NCBI RefSeq assembly: GCF_000350225.1
Contig: NW_005178661.1
Coordinates: forward strand, 43,812 to 107,811
From: Chondrus crispus
Taxonomy: Eukaryota > Rhodophyta > Florideophyceae > Gigartinales > Gigartinaceae
Reading direction: 5' to 3'
Length of the DNA: 64,000 nt
Of the stretch, positions 49,939-59,061 are shown in pieces. The position numbers were made by a program, and so were the translations under genes. How positions within the stretch are numbered: the stretch's first letter is position 1; each line of letters begins with the position of its first letter. Below the pieces are notes generated by a model. It worked only from the letters and a program-made list of their open reading frames with translations. It was not told the origin of the DNA and did no database searches.

Positions 49939-51165
49939 CTATCTTTCTGTTGTACCTTCTTTACTAGGACTATTTAATTTCACTCGAGTCGTATCACTCA
50001 TGGATGGCAGTGTTATTCGGAATCTTCCTTTGACCGGAGAGGAGAGGTCCACCCGCTGAAAACCCTTCGCCGGCGATGACGGCCAGGGTCGAGCCCGAAG
50101 CCCATCTAATAATGAAGCCATAGCGGCCTTCTTCCCCTTTGCATTTGTCAGCGCTTTCACCTGCAACAGTTGTTCCTCCCCCAAAGCTTGCCTGACTGAT
50201 TTGCGAGTCCTTTTCCGACTAGAACTCGGTTGATATGGTTTATCCTCCTCCAGCTGCGCCCTCGACCGTTTCCTCGGTCGGCTCTTGAACAACTCAATCA
50301 ACCACCGCAACCTCGTGACCAAACAGGACGTCCCTAACAGCTCATGCAAAACACGTTCTACCGTATCTGCGGGCAGCGCAGCACACAGCCAGAACGACCA
50401 AACACCGGGACAGGCCTCGTGACATGGGCGCCATTCGATCAAGCTGCCATCAATATCGAGGCGCGAGTACATGGCGAGGGTTCTGGCGCGGTGTGCGAGC
50501 ACTTGCGGGGTGCAGGCGCGCCACTGAGCGTAATCGAGCCCGCCCATGAAGGCGGAGGTCCTTCGCCTGTGTACGTATCGCACAGCAGCAAGACCAGCGG
50601 CGGCGGCGCGGGTCTTGATAGGGCGGCTGGCGGCCCTCTTGCGCGCAGCCGGGGCGGGGTTCAAGTAAGGAAAGTCCTCGCTGAGCGGGACCCGCAAGCT
50701 GGGCAGGTGAGAGTCGCAAATGAGGCGGACTTGGGCACAGGGAAAGGGGGCGTGGTGGTGGATGGGAGCGGCGCGGGAGAAGCGGCCGGCGATGCGGATG
50801 CGGACCCGGGTGAATGTGGGATAGTGCGTTGTGGAGGAGCCTGTAGTTAGGTCCGGGTCGAAGACGGCGATGGCGCCGACCGGGGCGATGGGGTCAGAGA
50901 CAATGGCGAAGGCGTCAGTGATAGGGATAGTGGGGGCTTGGAGCCAGGAGGGTGGGGTGGGGTGCAGGGGAAGGCCTGTTGTTTGAAGAGCAGAGATTAG
51001 GCGGAGAGCGGAGGCGAGAAAGATGTCCAGGGTAGCGCGCTCCCCGGGAAAAAGGACGCCATCGGGGTAAAGGGTGAAGACACCGATGTGGTAGAGTTTG
51101 GATGATGGATGGGTGCAAGGGAATTCCTTCAGGACATTGGCGTGCGTACAGCAAGTGCCACACAT
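49939..51165 (-). CDS. LON-domain protein, cereblon-like
   Basis: 408 residues. The N-terminal half looks like a Lon N-terminal substrate-binding domain: LYHIGVFTLYPDGVLFPGER is the typical start, then AFAIVSDPIAPVGAIAVFDP and FTRVRIRIAGRFSR. The second half ends in VWSFWLCAALPADTVERVLH followed by CLVTRLRWLIELFK, comparable to the helical end of LON domains in cereblon and LONRF proteins. A basic patch (SRPRKRSRAQ, SSRKRTRKSVRQ) suggests nuclear location. No AAA+ or protease domain, RING or CULT zinc domain is present, so this is not Lon protease itself. A ubiquitin-ligase adaptor role is possible but not shown. Confidence 0.6.
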   Translation of the reverse strand: MCGTCCTHANVLKEFPCTHPSSKLYHIGVFTLYPDGVLFPGERATLDIFLASALRLISALQTTGLPLHPTPPSWLQAPTIPITDAFAIVSDPIAPVGAIAVFDPDLTTGSSTTHYPTFTRVRIRIAGRFSRAAPIHHHAPFPCAQVRLICDSHLPSLRVPLSEDFPYLNPAPAARKRAASRPIKTRAAAAGLAAVRYVHRRRTSAFMGGLDYAQWRACTPQVLAHRARTLAMYSRLDIDGSLIEWRPCHEACPGVWSFWLCAALPADTVERVLHELLGTSCLVTRLRWLIELFKSRPRKRSRAQLEEDKPYQPSSSRKRTRKSVRQALGEEQLLQVKALTNAKGKKAAMASLLDGLRARPWPSSPAKGFQRVDLSSPVKGRFRITLPSMSDTTRVKLNSPSKEGTTER

Positions 51166-51518
51166 CGTGGAAGTACTTTGTTGCTACATGGGAGAATGAG
51201 CGGAGCGTAAGAGTTGAGCAGGAAAGAAGACGAGAACGAGGGCTTGAGAGAAGGTGATAGTGCGACAGAAAGGGAGGAAGTGAATAGTAATAATTGTATG
51301 ATACTTAACGTTGTCCGCAAAGTCGGGAAAACACGTGTTTTTACAACGAGTTTGATCAAAATTTCTGGCAGAAATATTTTCGAACAACGAGTTTTGCAAA
51401 ACTCACAGGACCTCCAAAACGCGCTGCATGTGAGTTTTACGTGAGTTTTGACAGCCACTGTAGCGCTTCGGCCTCAAACCGCACACACCACCACCATTCT
51501 TCGAACCATTCGCCCCGT

Positions 51519-52116
51519 TCACACAATGTCACACACCTCCTGCAAAGCCCTTTCAAACTCAAGTATGGGCTCCTCGTCTGTCTCTAACGCACGCGAAGAA
51601 ACGCCTGGCACACCTATATCTATCCCTGACACCGGCTCTATCGAAGCTGTCCCTCGCATTGCCACAAAACGACCGCAGAGCGACGCGCTACCACCCAGAG
51701 TCAAACGTTCGAAACATGCCATTTTGTGCATCGAGGCTAGTAGGGCGTCCTGCTTTGCGTTTGGGCAACCCAGTCGCCGCACTGTTAGCAATTAAAGTGG
51801 GGACAGTCCTTTGACACAATCGCTCCCATTACGATAGATAGAAGCCTACTATGGACTTCAAGATAATGCTATAATAGCAGTATCTTTAAGTCCATAATAC
51901 GCTCATAGCAGTGCTATGAGCGTCAAGAAGAATCTGCAGGCGTTCAATTTTTGGAGCCAAGAGGTTCACGGGGACGTCCCGCTTATCCACATCTCCTGTA
52001 GTGTCGTCAAATAGGATGATTTGCATGCTCGAGGTTTGTGCGGCTTGCTGGTGTTGCTTTGAGATGGAAATCAGGTTCTGTAGAACGGGCAGTGTGCTCA
52101 AGGTGATGCCTGGTTC
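51519..52116 (-). pseudogene. possible broken gene split by hairpins
   Basis: Two minus-strand stretches read like protein. The first, 52116-51923, follows a good acceptor (CTCTCACTCACACACAG) and includes LPVLQNLISISKQHQQAAQT and VPVNLLAPKIERLQILLDA. The second, 51791-51519, includes MACFERLTLGGSAS and EEPILEFERALQEVCDIV. Two palindromes (51850-51922) lie between them. No family is recognised, and the plus strand of the second stretch is open too, so the coding strand is uncertain. Confidence 0.25.
51850..51922. repeat. two adjacent palindromes
   Basis: 51850-51896 is a 47-bp palindrome with arms TATGGACTT and AAGTCCATA and two internal mismatches. 51900-51922 is CGCTCATAGCA/TGCTATGAGCG with one central base. 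They are only 3 bp apart. Confidence 0.85.
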
Positions 52117-52159
52117 TGTGTGTGAGTGAGAGAAGATGATGAGTCGTCAACGGCCGGCC

Positions 52160-52442
52160 ATACAGTGCCTCCTACGATATAGTGCTATAGCGTGACATAC
52201 CTCTAGCTATGGCACTATTGGGGGGATGGCACTATAGAAAGGAGGCTCAAATACATATATTTGGGGACAAAGCACACTGCTAACACAAACACAACAAAGC
52301 CTGTATAACACAACTAAATAACTTCATCCTTTGAGTACTGAACCATGCCGGATGATACACGTGTGAGCGTATGATAACCTGTGCCAGAGGGTGAGCCATA
52401 GCACTATATAGAGGGAAGCACTACTAAAGTAGGCACTATTGA
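52160..52442. mobile_element. MITE-like element
   Basis: Inverted ends: left ATACAGTGCCTCCTAC followed by GATATAGTGCTATAGC; right (reverse complement) AATAGTGCCTACTTTAG and TATATAGTGCTATGGC. The core GCACTAT occurs at least four times, twice near each end. No ORF. Target duplication is not clear, so superfamily and exact ends are uncertain. Confidence 0.45.
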
Positions 52443-53435
52443 GCGACCCCCCCCTGTACTGGTTAAGCTGTAAGAAATGTCACGTGAGGATGGGTTGAAG
52501 CGCCTTCCAGGTCGATGATGACATCGAGAAGGCCTGCTACGCATGGCTTCTGAAAACTCGTGGTTGAATTTCCAGTTTTATAATTTACTTTGCGACCCAC
52601 CAGTTTTGGTTTCTGCAGCCAAAAACACGCGTTTACTTTGCGGACAACGTTACCCTAGGGTACTGTATGGCGGAAACGGCACTTCTTCCACGTCACCCAC
52701 GTGGCAGATGTAGACAATTTGGAGACTTCTATGGCTGTTTGTGTAAAGTGTCAAAACAAACGGCATTCGTCTTCAAAGCAACAGCTTTGTAGAAACGAGT
52801 CATTGACTCAATACTCCCTCACCATGGCGAAGTGCTGCAGCACGGGGCTACACGGCCTCTGCTGCAGCATGCCTCGTCTCAAAGTCAAGCAGGATGTGAC
52901 GGGCAGCAGAGGGAGTCTCGAATGTTGGCCAACCGTTCCAGTTCTCTTTCTTCAAAGACGCGTTCTCACAGCCTCCACGTGCTGCTTGCAGTGTTGAATA
53001 GAATCCGCGTTCCCTGCGTGGGTATGTTCCAGAGTTTTAAACGTCACAAAGAACACGCCCCACGTCGCCGTTGCCGCTCTCAACAGCCTCGTGAGAAATC
53101 AGCCTTACGACTACATGGTTCGCATGGCACATTCTTTCGAAAAAAAGAAAAAAAAAGTACGTACACATTCCGACATCAGCGACCATTGTACATATCTCCC
53201 TGCCCCGCACACTACCATACTGTAGAAGGCGCACGCAAATGTCCCGGTTTCCTTCATTCGTTTATGCCATACACGCCCAACAAAGCCTTCATCCCATATC
53301 CCCTATGTCTGTTCCCCCCCCGGGTTCAGCTACAGCCCGGGCCATCCTATCCATACCCCCCCCCCCCCCACTTTCTCACCCGAGCCGCTAAATGGCCGCC
53401 ATCCAGGTTCCAGGTTCCTCCCCCCACATCAAACG

Positions 53436-54656
53436 ATGCATCTCCTCCTCCTCTTCCTCCTCCCTCTCGTCGCGGCACAATCTGCTTCCAGCTGCGGTCC
53501 CATCTTCGGTGACCTTATCCGCTTCTGCGGTCCCCTCACCACCTCTTCCCCCAAGCGATGCTGCCCCGTCATCCGCCGATTCAATGACGCCTTGTGCTGG
53601 TGCCAGCCCGTTGCCCTTTCGCTCGCCACCCAACTCGCCGGCAACCAGTACGCTTTCGCGCTCCGCTACAAACAATGCGGAGTCGAAGAGCCCCACATCC
53701 CCGCTTTCTGGAGCAGGGACGGGCCTCCGACGAAAGATAGCTGCCCGCCCGAGTACACATCGCACCGCGCCGTGGATGAATCCGAGGGGTGCAACAATCC
53801 GGCCGCACTAAGGAGGAGCAGGGAAAACATCCTTTACGAGCTCGACCATCTTGAGCTCACCGAAACCTCCTCTAGTGCTACGGCTGATTTCCGTGCAAAG
53901 ATTAGGAAGTATTTTACCGACTGGCCCTTGGTTGCCTCAATCGGTTTGTCGTCTAACTTCAGTGTCGAACATGCTATTCACCTGCTTCTCGCCCGCCAAC
54001 CTCTGCTGGGCGCGGGGAATGGTTGGGTACTGCAGTTTTCGCGCTCGTCCATGACAAAGGTGTTCTGGCGTGAGTCGACGGTGAGCTACGAACGTAGCTT
54101 TTCAAGCACTAATGCCGCCACGCAGACGCGGTATATGTTCGTTGGGTTTGAGCCTTGCTCAAATAAGATTTTGGATGCGTATGCTGTGGAGGAGGGCGTT
54201 ATCAACTACTTTGCGACCCAGTTTTACTATCCTCCTGACATCCCGAACGCTGTTACCATGTACGACCGCACTCCAGAGGAGGTATGCAGCAGGATTGCCA
54301 CCGGGTGTGGGGCTCTGTCGCCCTATGCCAGTGATCGGGAATGCCAGGAATTCGTAGCAGAGTTGAAGCGGGAAAAGCAGGTCATGTGCGCAAAGCTTGG
54401 CGAGGAGGAGAGTTCCGTTGTCGGCTTGGCAGGGGACACGGTCGCCTGTCGCTACTCGTATGCACTGGCGGCGGAGGCGGACCCGGAGAGGTATTGTCCC
54501 TTTGTTGGAAAGGCTGCCATGGGATTGTGTGTGGATTCGGCGTGCGGGGCGGAATATGACAATGTCTTCGCCTATCAGAACCCCAGGTTCGGCGGTAGCA
54601 ACAGCTTCAGTTGTAACAAATTGACGGGTGAGTGCGTGGAGAACTGGGCACCCTAA
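53436..54656 (+). CDS. secreted cysteine-rich protein
   Basis: 406 residues. Signal peptide MHLLLLFLLPLVAAQS, with cleavage likely after AAQ/S. Residues 20-85 carry an eight-Cys-like pattern: CGPIFGDLIRFCG, then RCCPVIRRF, ALCWCQ and YKQCGV. This C..C..CC..CxC..C spacing resembles plant lipid-transfer/2S-albumin domains. A central region of about 150 residues is not recognised (SSMTKVFWRESTVSYERSFS). The C-terminal part is again Cys-rich: ECQEFVAELKREKQVMC, GDTVACRYSYALAAEADPER, YCPFVGKAAMGLCVDSACG. No membrane anchor follows. An ATG at 53392 in another frame opens a 139-codon ORF over the start, so the transcription start probably lies between the two. Function unknown; cell wall or extracellular. 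Confidence 0.65.
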   Translation: MHLLLLFLLPLVAAQSASSCGPIFGDLIRFCGPLTTSSPKRCCPVIRRFNDALCWCQPVALSLATQLAGNQYAFALRYKQCGVEEPHIPAFWSRDGPPTKDSCPPEYTSHRAVDESEGCNNPAALRRSRENILYELDHLELTETSSSATADFRAKIRKYFTDWPLVASIGLSSNFSVEHAIHLLLARQPLLGAGNGWVLQFSRSSMTKVFWRESTVSYERSFSSTNAATQTRYMFVGFEPCSNKILDAYAVEEGVINYFATQFYYPPDIPNAVTMYDRTPEEVCSRIATGCGALSPYASDRECQEFVAELKREKQVMCAKLGEEESSVVGLAGDTVACRYSYALAAEADPERYCPFVGKAAMGLCVDSACGAEYDNVFAYQNPRFGGSNSFSCNKLTGECVENWAP

Positions 54657-55166
54657 GATCATTGGGACAGGGTTTGGCATTGGTCTGCCTGGGATTATAT
54701 TTCGACATGTCGATTTCGACATGTCGAAAATTGGGCGGGTACACGTTCATATGTCGCGATTGTTTGCGTTCTGTGATAATGATGTGTGAAACTGCACCTG
54801 CCTTCCGCCTAACATATTTGATCTGTAAAGCCAGCATGAGAATGAGCTGCCAATCGGGGGTTATCCGTAGAGAGTAGAGGAAGTTTCTCTTTCATTACCT
54901 TTAATGTCATGCACGCCGAAAGCCGAGCGTAGATGTCTGCTCTGTTCAGCCCCATGTAGTTTGATGCAGATGCACCCCTCAGCTCCGGTCCCTAAATAAT
55001 ATATTGTTGGGGCAGCGAACTGAGTCCAGGCCCTCAAAAGATGACTACACTGCATCTTCTGCCACCGTACAGCGTTTGATAGGCGAGCGGGAGACAGCAA
55101 GAGGAGTACGTGCCTCCAGGCGTGGGCATTCCGCATGAAGCAAAGCATCATAGAGCTAAGGATATA
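54657..55166. other. convergent gap with a short palindrome
   Basis: 510 bp between the stops of the secreted protein and E(z)-3. At 54700-54729 a repeated word TTTCGACATGTCGA forms a near-palindrome just after the first gene, possibly a 3'-end hairpin. Otherwise nothing is seen. Confidence 0.5.
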
Positions 55167-57773
55167 TCACAACAGTGCCTCCTGGTCCTCTTCCTTTACT
55201 TCACGAGCTACTTCAGCAGGGTCGAACAAAAGCTGTGAATACCCCGCGTCACTTGTCTGTCCCGATGAATATGAATCCGATTCCGATTCCGATTCAAAGT
55301 CTTCCTCAGCTGCGCCGGTATTCTTTTGGATCATCCAGTCATTTCCTTCCTCGTCTAGTAGGTTGTAGTTAAAAAGAAACTCTTCCCCGGGGCATATCGT
55401 CTTCAATGCTCTCAACACAACGCGTCCAGCCCCCCGCACGCTTTCTATCCGAGCCTCACAGTTGATTTTCGCGGGCTCCACACTGTGGTTAATGAACTTC
55501 ACCTTGCTACCGATTGACCCACCATCCACAGTCAGAGAATCTGTCATTTCAAAAGCGTACGTTTTTTTTTCCGCCTGAGGAATCCTCAGACTTTTGGTAA
55601 TTAGTTCGGGGCTCATGATACGGCCACAATATTGCCCGATAAGATCACCTGTTGCAAAAGATTCCGCCGCAAACAGACCAAAACCATGTACGGTAGATCG
55701 CCCGATCAGAATCCGCTTATGTATCGATGTGATTGTGCCTGCACTTCGGCACTGTCTTTGTCGAACAGATATCTTCGATGGGAGGATACAGCAATCACAA
55801 CTGCAAAAGTCCGGATTACACGCTTTCAGGTACACGAAACAGTCGCATCGACTCGTATTGCAATGCCCGTTTCTACACTTACATCCCCAAGACCTCAGTT
55901 TGCATTTCGCGGCAGCTCCCGCTCTAATGTCCTCCTCAGAGGGGGCTTCCCATTTCATTCCTTTAAGTCCCGCAACATAACGGCCGCACCTGCACCCACA
56001 CTGCGCCTCACAGTTGAGGCTATTGATAGCACATATGCATGAATTCTTCTTGAAACAGCCCCCTTCATGGTTGCATGGTTTGAATCCCTTTCTCTCCTCG
56101 ATGGTACACTGAGAACCATACTTTGCGGGAACAAGTGCGCTCTTTTTAGCAGTGGGGTTCTCCCTCGTTTTTCGACGCCGACGCTTTCTAGAACCCCGGG
56201 CAATAGGTTCGTCGTCATCACTGTTGTAGTTTGGGCCCCTCACATGGTCATTCAAATGCCAAGCATGTCTAAGATCTTCAATCATGTTCGCCTCCTCTGC
56301 ACAATTTAGTCGTTCATAGACCTCTCTGCAGGTTTTTCCGCCCAGAACGATTGCTAGTGAGCATGGGTCAATTCCAAACATCAGGGCGGCTTGTCGTAGA
56401 ATTTGGATTTGTTCCTCTGTCCATGTTTCTCCTTCCCTTTCTCCTACAGGGCGCCTAGAAGTAGTTGCCCGAAGAAAGCAGCACTGGGAACACGGAGGCG
56501 GCAGTCTGCCTCCCCCGCGAATTGCACGTCTGCGTCCTTCAGCAGCGTGATCTGGGATAAGTTTTTTTGGAGCGACGTTCTCACTGCTGTGTAGATGACA
56601 CGCAAATCGATGGCATGCGAAACAGAACATTTTCAACGAACCAGTCGCGGGACTGGACTTGTTCTGATGCGTTGGAACGATTTCGCATGTACTGGTCTGG
56701 GCTACTTGCCGAATGGCATTAGCATAGATCCGTGACTTCTGCATCTTCGCCGCATGCTTTATGCTTTCGCACTCCCGCCTCTCGCTCAAACTGCAGATGT
56801 ATTCCAAGCGACGAGCATCGGCGATTCCGAAAGCTTCGGATAGTGCAGCCCAGACCTGCTTCAGTTTCCCATGGCGCCGGGTCATGACCAAAATACCGTG
56901 TCTCTGAGCCGCCCTGTTGCGAATTGATTGCAAATCATTGAAGACACCATTTTCCACTAGTGGCTTTCTCGGCAACAACCTTCCACTTGGACCAATTTCA
57001 GCATCGCTAGGTTCATCGAAAGGACCAATGTCCTTGTCGAACATCATTGTGTCAAAAACCCCCTTCGCCAAATCTCTTTGTTCTTTGGAATCTCCGAAGT
57101 AAGGGTGGTATGGTTCGACATCGAGATCATCAACAAAATGGTTCTGAATGACTGGCACCCATGCGTCATATGTTGGTAACCTAACTGCTTTCTGGATGGA
57201 TATTTTCTTGATATGTCTCAAACATGCGTACTGAATACTATTCAGACGTAAGAGTGAGATGTCGTCTTCACTTCGAGTAACAGAAACCACAACAATATCC
57301 TCGCTTGCACTTGGATTTACCTTGGTATTTTGTTTCAGTAGAGCGATATCTCGAGCATTGACAGCTCGAATGTATGCGTTTCGCTCAATTGTCTCGCGTT
57401 TGACGGACTCTGAATTCTCGCGAAGGTTGCTCCATATCTTCGTCCTCGCTTCACCGAATTGCGCTTCGCGGTAAGAGTTTACCAGTAATCTTCATAATAG
57501 GGCCGTCAAATAATGAAAAGATAGGAAGTTAAGAAAGTGGATATTATATTAGAATAACGCCTACTACATCATCTTTCGCAAAGCGGCGCAATGCCCTGGT
57601 TATTCTGCGCAAGAACGGCACTCTGTGAAGAAAATGCACCATGTCCGCAATGCGACCAAGGCTCAAATAATTGCGAGAGCGACATACCGAGCTTCAGCAA
57701 CCAGAGCATGATCAATTTCAGTCTCTTCTTTGTCGTGCTTCGTCGAATCCGTTTCCGGTGTGAATGAAAGCAT
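55167..57773 (-). CDS. E(z): E(z)-like SET-domain methyltransferase 3
   Basis: Exon 1 is 57773-57688 and exon 2 is 57489-55167 (intron 198 bp, phase 2), giving 802 residues. Exon 1 ends DHALVAEAR at a GTATGT donor, the same place as in E(z)-2. The acceptor (TTATGAAG) is weak, and exon 2 alone has no upstream ATG. Family parts: PTYDAWVPVIQNHFVDD with YHPYFGDSKE; FCFACHRFACHLH; SANT-like ALMFGIDPCSLAIVLGGKTC; CXC (CICAINSLNCEAQCGCRCGR, CNPDFCSCDC); and SET with VHGFGLFAAE, GQYCGRIM, KFINHSVEPAKINC and PGEEFLFNYNL. NHS is canonical, but the usual FDY near the catalytic Tyr is FNY. The tail is acidic and Ser-rich. Confidence 0.83.
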
Positions 57774-58789
57774 CAATGCGGATGACACAGCCCCCTTTCA
57801 GTGAAAAGGCAGTATAGGGATGTCAAAATCAACTTATCTGGCACGCAGTTTGGCGCGATGCCGTTTGCTCGCATAAGGACACTCACATATCCTCACAGCT
57901 TTCCTCTAGTTCGATTTTGCGCCGGGGACGGCGCTGGCACATTTCACGACTTGCGAGCCTGTGGGATACGATTAAATTCCCCCGGTAAGCCTATAGCCCG
58001 GGCGCGATGGCTAGTCCAAGAAAGCCTTTGAGTCTCTACTCCCAAGGATGACTTTCGCATGAGGGCCTCGGTGGAATTGACTCTAAAGAGCTGAAGAAGT
58101 CATTTACTGCACGGCCGACCTTCCATGCTTTTCAAGCCCAACGGTAAATATAAGAAGTACAGTTGGGATGCGAAAATTTGGACATGTAGGGTGACCCCAC
58201 CGCGGCTCGCCAAAAACTCTAAAACGTTGACAGCTGGCACATTTCGATTGGCTCGACTATCACTAGGGCAAGCGACGATTTGGGCAAAGGGTCGGCATGG
58301 GACTGGACCCCACCGCTGCATTCACAATCTGTCGCATATCTCTCTGCTGCATGTTTGGTAGACCAAAATTTCAGAAAATATGGGCGCGCGTGTCTCCTTT
58401 CGAGAATGAAGAGTTCTGTGTTGATTTACTGAAGCCTAAAGATACCCGCTAATCGGAGTACTATACGCCAGTGCGTGGTAGAAGTACGTGAAATAGAACT
58501 CTGGGACAAATGTAAAACAGGAAAAGAAACATAAAGAGAAATAGACATGTAGAGAAGAGTAGCCAGCGAACATAGCGCGGAGCGGGGCTGGGTGGGAAAG
58601 AGAAATAGACATGCCTCAGAGCGGAGACGGTGTATGGTTGCGGGTGGTGGCGGCTCGTAGTATCCGCGCGTCGCGCAGCGGTAGGGCGAACGAGGGGGGG
58701 GAACAATAGTCGCGAGAGAGGGATGTCGCGCGGCGAAGAAGGAAGGGCACAATGTCCCCCGGGGTCGTAGCCTGCTCTAGCCCCCCGGT
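57774..58789. other. intergenic, no gene seen
   Basis: About 1 kb between the E(z)-3 start and the first hairpin array. No supported coding sequence. It should hold the E(z)-3 promoter on the right side of 57773. From about 58650 it looks richer in G and C. Confidence 0.4.
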
Positions 58790-58904
58790 GCGCCGACCAA
58801 TTCTGGTCGGCGCTATTTCAATAAAATTGTAGACCTAAATTATCCGTCGGCAGCGCCGGTCGCCGCCGGCGCTTTAGCCCGCACACGTGGCCTATTACCA
58901 CGTG
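58790..58904. repeat. hairpin array, left of the YR retroelement
   Basis: Three GC-rich hairpins in 115 bp: 58790-58813 (GCGCCGACCA ATTC TGGTCGGCGC, 10-bp stem), 58852-58873 (AGCGCCGG/CCGGCGCT, 8-bp stem) and 58884-58904 (CACGTGG/CCACGTG, 7-bp stem). A TATAAG lies at about 58936-58941. Confidence 0.85.
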
Positions 58905-59061
58905 GCCCAACTACACGGTGACCTCGGAGAAGGGCTTATAAGTGGAACGGCGACGGCGACGCTCGGCATACTGTCATTACACTGTCAAGGCCGCTCGCTA
59001 CTCCCAGGATGATTCTTCACCCGCATACACATACATGTGTATACTGACGAGAAGGGTCCAG

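Larger units (their letters stand above)
51166..53435. other. intergenic with hairpins and a MITE-like element
   Basis: About 2.3 kb without a supported intact gene. Contents: two protein-like minus-strand segments split by a double hairpin (51519-52116), a MITE-like repeat (52160-52442), and unremarkable sequence up to the secreted-protein gene. A run of C lies at about 53348-53361. Confidence 0.45.
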
